Of a DNA stretch of 63,521 nt, positions 58,817 through 63,521 are shown piece by piece. The notes under the pieces were generated by a model, which saw only the letters and a list, made by a program, of their open reading frames with translations, ran no database searches and was not told the origin of the DNA. Both the position numbers and the translations under genes were made by a program. The stretch is taken from positions 1 to 63,521 of the forward strand of contig NZ_JXXU01000009.1 of NCBI RefSeq assembly GCF_000967495.1. Direction: 5' to 3'. How positions within the stretch are numbered: the first letter of the stretch is position 1; each line of letters opens with the position of its first letter. The stretch comes from Vibrio neptunius (lineage in GTDB: Bacteria > Pseudomonadota > Gammaproteobacteria > Enterobacterales > Vibrionaceae).

Positions 58817-60349
58817 ATGGGCGTCACTGTTTGCGCAAATGGGCTCAGTGTTATACACAAAGGATCGGGCGGCGAAGCCAATGCAACACTGCCGGATGTG
58901 TGTTTAACAACGGTAGGCAATGCCGTTGTTCCTATTCCTTATGGCAACAACGCAAAATCGTCGGATCTGGTTGATGGCACCACAACTGTCACCATGGACG
59001 GCGGTAACAGCGTTGCGATTAAGGGCAGTAAATTTTCAAAAAGCACAGGCGATGCTGGTGGCGACAAGAAAGGCGTCGCATCTGGCACCATTGAAGCCGA
59101 AGCCAAGTTTATTTCTGCCTCACCAACGGTGAGCATGGAAGGCAAAGGCGTTTGTCGTCTGAGTGACCAGATGACCATGAACAAAGCCAACACCATGTGC
59201 CTTGGCGGAGCACAAAACCCGTCGGTCACGGTTACGGAAGATCAAGAAGGCACCTACACGGTCGATTTGGCCCTGTCGTATGCCGATGGTGATCCAGTTC
59301 AAGGCGCCAGTTACACGCTGGTGGATTCAAAGGGCGCAAACTTTACCGGTAACCTTGACAACAAAGGCAAGGCAGCGGTGAGTGGCGTTGCACCGGGTGA
59401 ATTTGAGGTGGAATACGGCGAAGATACTCGCGAGTTCACCCCAAATATGCCCACCAAAGCCAACCCAAGATTCAACCCGATGACAGAGCCAAGCCAATTG
59501 GTCGACAATGCCAAGCAAGGCGAGTTGGGCTTTTGGGAAAACGCTTGGCGCAAAACCTCGGGTGTTGCCAGCTGGGTATGGGGGGTGATCCTCGGTGACT
59601 TCAACAACAATGCCACCGTTGAGCAGATCATCGCCAACACCGCCATTACCATGATACCTGTGGTCGACCAAGTCGCCGATTTGCGTGACCTCGCCGCCAA
59701 CATACTCAAGCTCCTCGATGAAGACGCAAGAGAAGAGCCCGAAAACTGGCTGATGTTAACCCTCACCCTGATTGGCTGTATCCCATTGTTTGGCAGCGCC
59801 ATGAAAGGCACCTGTAAAGTGGTATTAAAGCTGGGTAAAGAGACACCAAAAGACGATTTACTCGCTATTATGCGTGCCCTTGGCAAAGGCGACCCAGAAA
59901 AGTTTCTGCGTGAGCTTGACTGGAGCAGCTACGCCAAACAATGTTCAGAAATTTTGTCAGATGTGATCAAACCTTGCCGAGAAATTGGCCTTGAGCTGGC
60001 TTCATCGGCCAACCGCATTGGCGCCGATACACTGGGTGAGTATTTCCTCGATCTGGTTAGCGAGTTAAAAACCCTGGAAAAACTGGCGGCTGACAATATC
60101 GCCAAAGCCACCGATAGCTTTGACCACTTATTCCAATCGGTGTTAGGCAAGGCTGATGATGTATTCCCCGCCAAAACTTACCACAGCGGTGGTAAAGGCA
60201 CATCACAAAGCGGCAATAAAACCACCAAAGCCAATGAAAAGAAAAAGGGCACGCGTAAATGTAGGATCTGCAACCGTGTTGTTCAGGAAAAGGGCAAAAA
60301 AACCGCCAAGAAACAAGATGGCAACTGTGTAGGGCATAAGGTGATTTAA
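58817..60349 (+). CDS. DUF4150 PAAR-like T6SS effector carrier
   Basis: 510 residues; ATG at 58817 preferred to TTG at 58811 (AAGGG upstream). Residues 1-140 form the DUF4150/PAAR-like tip domain (PDVCLTTVGNAVVPIPYGN, VSMEGKGVCRLSDQMTMNKANTMCLGG). A carboxypeptidase-regulatory-like beta sandwich follows (VDLALSYADGDPVQGASYTL). Then a hydrophobic region (about 255-335), probably for translocation, and a C-terminal zinc-knuckle-like part (CRICNRVV, GNCVGHKVI). The toxin is not in this protein; its stop codon shares bases with the next gene (TAATG). Confidence 0.85.
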   Translation: MGVTVCANGLSVIHKGSGGEANATLPDVCLTTVGNAVVPIPYGNNAKSSDLVDGTTTVTMDGGNSVAIKGSKFSKSTGDAGGDKKGVASGTIEAEAKFISASPTVSMEGKGVCRLSDQMTMNKANTMCLGGAQNPSVTVTEDQEGTYTVDLALSYADGDPVQGASYTLVDSKGANFTGNLDNKGKAAVSGVAPGEFEVEYGEDTREFTPNMPTKANPRFNPMTEPSQLVDNAKQGELGFWENAWRKTSGVASWVWGVILGDFNNNATVEQIIANTAITMIPVVDQVADLRDLAANILKLLDEDAREEPENWLMLTLTLIGCIPLFGSAMKGTCKVVLKLGKETPKDDLLAIMRALGKGDPEKFLRELDWSSYAKQCSEILSDVIKPCREIGLELASSANRIGADTLGEYFLDLVSELKTLEKLAADNIAKATDSFDHLFQSVLGKADDVFPAKTYHSGGKGTSQSGNKTTKANEKKKGTRKCRICNRVVQEKGKKTAKKQDGNCVGHKVI

Positions 60350-61461
60350 TGGCAAAAAAACATAAAAACGCACCTAAAGGTGGTGTGAGGAGATGGCGAG
60401 AATATCTTAAATGGTTAGAGGATAAAAACAGCAAACCAGGCGAGTTTAGAGGTAGTCTTAGTAAGCTCAAAGATAGCACTGAAGATGAAGTTAGTTTTCA
60501 GGGCAGCACTGAGAGAGGTAGCGCTAGTAGTGCTTTAAACGCTGGCATTGCTGCAATGCCACCTTTTGAAGGACTCGTTGACGATGTCGGTATGAGAAAG
60601 GCTAAGACGGAATGGATAATCCACCATCCTTGGGCCACCAAACAGGAAATTTGCAATCCGTTTTCTGATGTAACAAAGGCATTGTTAACACCGCACCATT
60701 TAATTTCATGCTGTGTGACCGAGGCCCTAACCGAACATTTTACTAAAGTAATTGAGAATGATATCGGTTACAACGTTAATAGTCCCCATAATCTGCTGAT
60801 TTTACCCAATAGTACCGCCATGGCCTGTTATCTTGGTGTACCGCCCCATGAAGGCGGGCACGAGTACAAACTTTCAGCCAAAGAACTTCTCTCAGTTCAA
60901 CGTTGGTCCAAGAAAAACGTAGTTGGTAAAGAAGTCTGGGAGAAAACATTTGATATCGCAGACAAAGGCTATCATTCCAGAGTGCTCAAGTTGGTCCACA
61001 AGGTGATTGTCAAACACTTTAAATGCGAAAAAGATCTAGATCATAATGAGTTTATTAAGGATATGAACAAAGTCTCTAAAATTATACTTAAAATGCTTGG
61101 TAAGTTTAAATTGTTGCTACATGAAAATGGCGCTGATTATAAACCCGGAAAAGGTAATCTTGCAGGGTGTCGCAATACTCGTTTGGTCAGTTCATATATT
61201 GAGGGTGAGGGTAAAGAAAAAGCCAAGGGGCGTGAAAGTGCGAAGCGTGTAACAAAGAAGTTTAAAATATTGCAAAAAGGGCTCTGTAGCTCTGAAAGAG
61301 TGCATGAAGATGATTGGCAATACATTTTGTACAAAGGTGAGGGCAGAGAAAAGCTGCGTAAAATGGGAATGAAAGTCGCCACTGAAGTCGAGTGGATCAT
61401 GTCCGCAAGCACCTCAGAAACGACAGCCACCCAAGATAACAAACAAACCGAGACCGCTTAA
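60349..61461 (+). CDS. AHH-type nuclease effector, separate from its carrier
   Basis: 370 residues. The nuclease signature is TPHHLISCCVTE (His116, His117), PHNLLILPNSTAMACYLGVPPHEGGHEY (Asn148, His167, His171), the AHH/HNH-superfamily arrangement. N-terminal 70 residues are Lys-rich and disordered; the C-terminal 180 are Lys-rich helices. Its ATG overlaps the stop of the PAAR-like gene, so the pair may represent a split of one polymorphic toxin. DNase activity is inferred. Confidence 0.75.
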   Translation: MAKKHKNAPKGGVRRWREYLKWLEDKNSKPGEFRGSLSKLKDSTEDEVSFQGSTERGSASSALNAGIAAMPPFEGLVDDVGMRKAKTEWIIHHPWATKQEICNPFSDVTKALLTPHHLISCCVTEALTEHFTKVIENDIGYNVNSPHNLLILPNSTAMACYLGVPPHEGGHEYKLSAKELLSVQRWSKKNVVGKEVWEKTFDIADKGYHSRVLKLVHKVIVKHFKCEKDLDHNEFIKDMNKVSKIILKMLGKFKLLLHENGADYKPGKGNLAGCRNTRLVSSYIEGEGKEKAKGRESAKRVTKKFKILQKGLCSSERVHEDDWQYILYKGEGREKLRKMGMKVATEVEWIMSASTSETTATQDNKQTETA

Positions 61462-61463
61462 CC

Positions 61464-62015
61464 ATGACCAGCCCCCAAGTGTATTTTTTAAATGAAAACT
61501 ACAACAAGCTAACGGACTTGCTGGTACCTGAGCATGATCTCGCCCAGCTATTTATTAGCCAAACCGAGCTGTCTACCGCCCGCCCTTTGTCCTACAGAAG
61601 CCTAGAAGTACCCTCGATGTACCGTAAAAAACTCTACGACGGCGACGGCCTGTTTGTCGATGAGGAGATTTACCAAATTATCGCCAGCAGCGGCGCCCGT
61701 GGCCTGTATATTGTACCGGTACAGATTCGCTTTAGTGACGATATCACCTTTAACTACTACCGTGTTGATACACGCCAAGAATTTGATCTTATCGACCTCG
61801 CGCAATCTACCGTTGATGAAGACGGCGACCTAGAGGAAGTCGTACTTGATACCACGCCCCTTACCCAACAGGCCGAGGCCGATTTTACCTTATTTCGCTT
61901 AAATGGACTTAACGCTATTCAGTATATGGTCAGCGAGGGGCTGCGTGATAAACTGGTGTCTTTTCATGATGATATTGTGCTTAGCAGCGAACAGGACTAT
62001 GAACTACTATGGTGA
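61464..62015 (+). CDS. Imm11/DUF1629-like immunity protein
   Basis: 183 residues, soluble, acidic. The last 50 residues (LFRLNGLNAIQYMVSEGLRDKLVSF) fit the C-terminal part of DUF1629/Imm11 proteins, and the N-terminal YFLNENYNKLTDLLVPEHD and AGARGLYIVPVQIRFSDD fit its beta portion. Three bases after the nuclease gene, the position of an immunity gene. It overlaps the next gene by seven bases. Confidence 0.65.
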   Translation: MTSPQVYFLNENYNKLTDLLVPEHDLAQLFISQTELSTARPLSYRSLEVPSMYRKKLYDGDGLFVDEEIYQIIASSGARGLYIVPVQIRFSDDITFNYYRVDTRQEFDLIDLAQSTVDEDGDLEEVVLDTTPLTQQAEADFTLFRLNGLNAIQYMVSEGLRDKLVSFHDDIVLSSEQDYELLW

Positions 62016-62404
62016 TTGACGGTTATTTTAAACTCGATACCGCGAGTTATTTGCAGTGCCCGGTAAAGCCCCACTTGGGGCATAAGGTGATCGGCGTTGA
62101 ACCCGATTTGGCGTTTGATCTAACCCTAACTCCACCTCGGGTGTTTATCCGCAATGAGCTGGTGGATCTGTTAGGTGAGCTTACCTCTAAGCTGATCCAA
62201 GGTGCTTACCTTAACCCAAACAATACTCATGCCTATCAAAACTTTAGCGTGATCACTGCGGACCACTTTAGCCTGCCTAAAGTGGAGGCCGACGATGACT
62301 TGCCCGCAGTATTTTACTACCAGCAAACTCTTTACCTCTCACTGGCCCTGCTGGACGAGATGACGCATAACAAAAAACTTAGGGATATTGAATACAGAGT
62401 GTAA
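62009..62404 (+). CDS. Hypothetical protein in the immunity cluster
   Basis: 131 residues, soluble, with no recognised domain (LDTASYLQCPVKPHLGHKVIG, VFIRNELVDLLGEL). Its start overlaps the previous gene and its end is two bases from the next. It may be a second half or partner of the immunity protein. No further assignment is possible. Confidence 0.6.
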   Translation: MVIDGYFKLDTASYLQCPVKPHLGHKVIGVEPDLAFDLTLTPPRVFIRNELVDLLGELTSKLIQGAYLNPNNTHAYQNFSVITADHFSLPKVEADDDLPAVFYYQQTLYLSLALLDEMTHNKKLRDIEYRV

Positions 62405-62406
62405 CT

Positions 62407-63273
62407 ATGACTGAGCCAACCATCGAACAGGTTAACCAGATCTTAACCCAAGCCAATCTAGCGCCAGTGGGTCTTGCAGAATTCTACAGACCTGACGTGA
62501 TAGCTGAAATTATTGATGATAGCGACTTTAGCGAAGAAACTAACTTTAAACGGATTCGAGTTCTACTAAAGGCAGGCATTCTATCAGAACTTGATGTTCT
62601 AGAGAAATTTAATCATAGAGTTGAGCGCATGGAGCTATCTTATGAAGATTGCCCACTGGTCAAAATACTGGCGCCATTAGAGCGGGATGGGACCTTATAT
62701 TTATCCGGTTCTGAGCGTATTTATCAACTCAGCTTGGATATATATTTAGATTATATAAAAAGCATTATTTTACTCGGGGGTAGAGTAGACCATGACCGCT
62801 TATTGTGTGGAGTCTTTGGCGAAAGAAGAGAGTTTAAACTGTTTAACTACTTAATGGATAACTTCCATATTAAACCAGTTACCATTAACTATGTTGCGGG
62901 TGTTCTAATCGAAAAAAGATATTCGGCAAAGGACAATACGGATATACAAGAAAGAGCAGCATTTGAAAAATTAGTTGAAAAAGGCATCGATATTAATCTC
63001 CCTTTCAATAACAACGACTATAATTCCTTCTTGGGAGTCGTGTTTTGCAATGACCCTGCTATGTTTGAGCAGTATTTGTTACAAAAACCCAGCCAACACA
63101 TTATCGCAGCTTTACCATGGGAGTTTGCGATTGAAGAAGGGTTCTTTGGTGATATACACCTACAAATGGTTCAAAAACTGATTGAATTGGGTTACCAGCT
63201 ACCTCTGGATGAGATCATCGAGTTACTGGAAGATGAAGAGCTGGACGATTACGCAAAAGCCCTTGCTCACTAA
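62407..63273 (+). CDS. Ankyrin-repeat-like protein, presumed immunity factor
   Basis: 288 residues made of repeated helical pairs: LLKAGILSELDVLEKF, IILLGGRVDHDRLLCGVFG, LVEKGIDINLPFN and LQMVQKLIELGYQLPLDEIIELL. Each has the ankyrin-like turn (G-x-x-h-D/N). Ankyrin-type proteins are common immunity partners of nuclease effectors. It closes the module and is followed by a terminator. Confidence 0.6.
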   Translation: MTEPTIEQVNQILTQANLAPVGLAEFYRPDVIAEIIDDSDFSEETNFKRIRVLLKAGILSELDVLEKFNHRVERMELSYEDCPLVKILAPLERDGTLYLSGSERIYQLSLDIYLDYIKSIILLGGRVDHDRLLCGVFGERREFKLFNYLMDNFHIKPVTINYVAGVLIEKRYSAKDNTDIQERAAFEKLVEKGIDINLPFNNNDYNSFLGVVFCNDPAMFEQYLLQKPSQHIIAALPWEFAIEEGFFGDIHLQMVQKLIELGYQLPLDEIIELLEDEELDDYAKALAH

Positions 63274-63283
63274 GCTTATGCTT

Positions 63284-63318
63284 GCCCCCAAGCCTATTCT
63301 GCTTAGGGGCTTATATTT
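63284..63318 (+). terminator. Terminator of the PAAR module
   Basis: GCCCC(C)AAGC and GCTTAGGGGC form a long GC-rich stem with one bulge around seven bases, then TTATATTT. Confidence 0.72.
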
Positions 63319-63513
63319 CCCTTCATGCATCTTAGTGATTAAACACCTTTCAAATGCTGATAGGTGGTAAGAGAAGAGAACAATTGACCAAGGCCTAAAT
63401 TAAACCAAGTTTGTAAGCTTAACATTGACGAAACTTTATGGCATTACTGGGTTATGTTGTTGAAATCTAGCCTGATTTGACAACGCCTAATCAAAAAAAC
63501 TAAGGAAAATGAT

Positions 63514-63521
63514 ATGAACGC
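63514..63521 (+). CDS. Start of a truncated gene at the window edge
   Basis: ATGAACGC with TAAGGAAAAT directly before it looks like a start codon with a ribosome site. Only two full codons (Met-Asn) are in the window, so its identity cannot be read. Confidence 0.4.

Noticed and set aside
59311..60479. Long minus-strand frames across the PAAR-like gene
   Set aside because: Shadow frames of the DUF4150 gene with no start context.
1..63521. tRNA, rRNA or transposase genes
   Set aside because: None recognised by eye on either strand; a covariance-model scan would be the decisive test for tRNA.

Overview
This window is chromosomal DNA of a gammaproteobacterium, most probably a Vibrio or a close Vibrionaceae relative. 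The case rests on gene content and pairings: a divergent maoP/hdfR pair, a DUF3081 gene, an NhaD-type antiporter, AzoR, YdcH and many monocistronic accessory genes. No rRNA, tRNA, CRISPR array, transposase or integrase was found, so the assignment stays at family level.

Region 1 (1-14.7 kb) is a patchwork of small, mostly single-gene units: a TetR regulator and alpha/beta hydrolase, a DASS/SLC13 anion transporter behind a leader that can hide its ribosome site, a lone Imm49-like immunity gene, a PepSY/response regulator/histidine kinase set, two GFA-family proteins, an LprI-like protein, a GNAT enzyme, then maoP, hdfR and azoR. Copies of a GTGTGTCC-containing intergenic repeat are scattered only through the first 10 kb and bracket a phage-satellite-like leader.

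Region 2 (15-36 kb) is more ordinary: a response regulator/kinase/DUF1800/DUF1501 cluster, an alkylation-repair operon (Ada-AlkA fusion, Ogt, lipoprotein), nhaD, an AraC regulator next to a Fur-box TonB siderophore receptor, an orphan polymorphic-toxin/T6SS-type accessory cluster (DUF6484-like, Imm11-like, an 808-residue unknown), a small MarR operon and a DAACS symporter with a CRP-like site.

Region 3 (36-56 kb) is the most striking part. A degenerate sigma-54-activator AAA domain fused to an AraC DNA-binding domain precedes a run of nine RebB-related small proteins, a coiled-coil protein and a 32-residue membrane peptide: an R-body (refractile body) locus. It is followed by a Fur-box gene, a 658-residue protein with a nucleotidyltransferase-like active-site signature, and a 12-kb minus-strand gene series. 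That series starts with a peptidoglycan muramidase and runs through a methyltransferase, a solute-binding-protein/permease fusion, a second permease-like protein (no ATPase), a Cache domain fused to a pentameric ligand-gated ion channel, a double lamin-tail-domain protein, a four-TM protein, a lipoprotein, coiled-coil and disordered proteins, a receiver-like protein and a possible nuclease-fold protein. My working model, which is inference, is a sense-and-release system: a membrane sensor/channel module and a lysis enzyme serving R-body production and discharge.

Region 4 (56-63.5 kb) holds ydcH, a HAD phosphatase, a glycerophosphodiesterase and a T6SS-type effector module in which the PAAR-like DUF4150 carrier and the AHH nuclease are separate overlapping genes, followed by Imm11-like and other presumed immunity genes. 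The last bases contain only the first codons of another gene.
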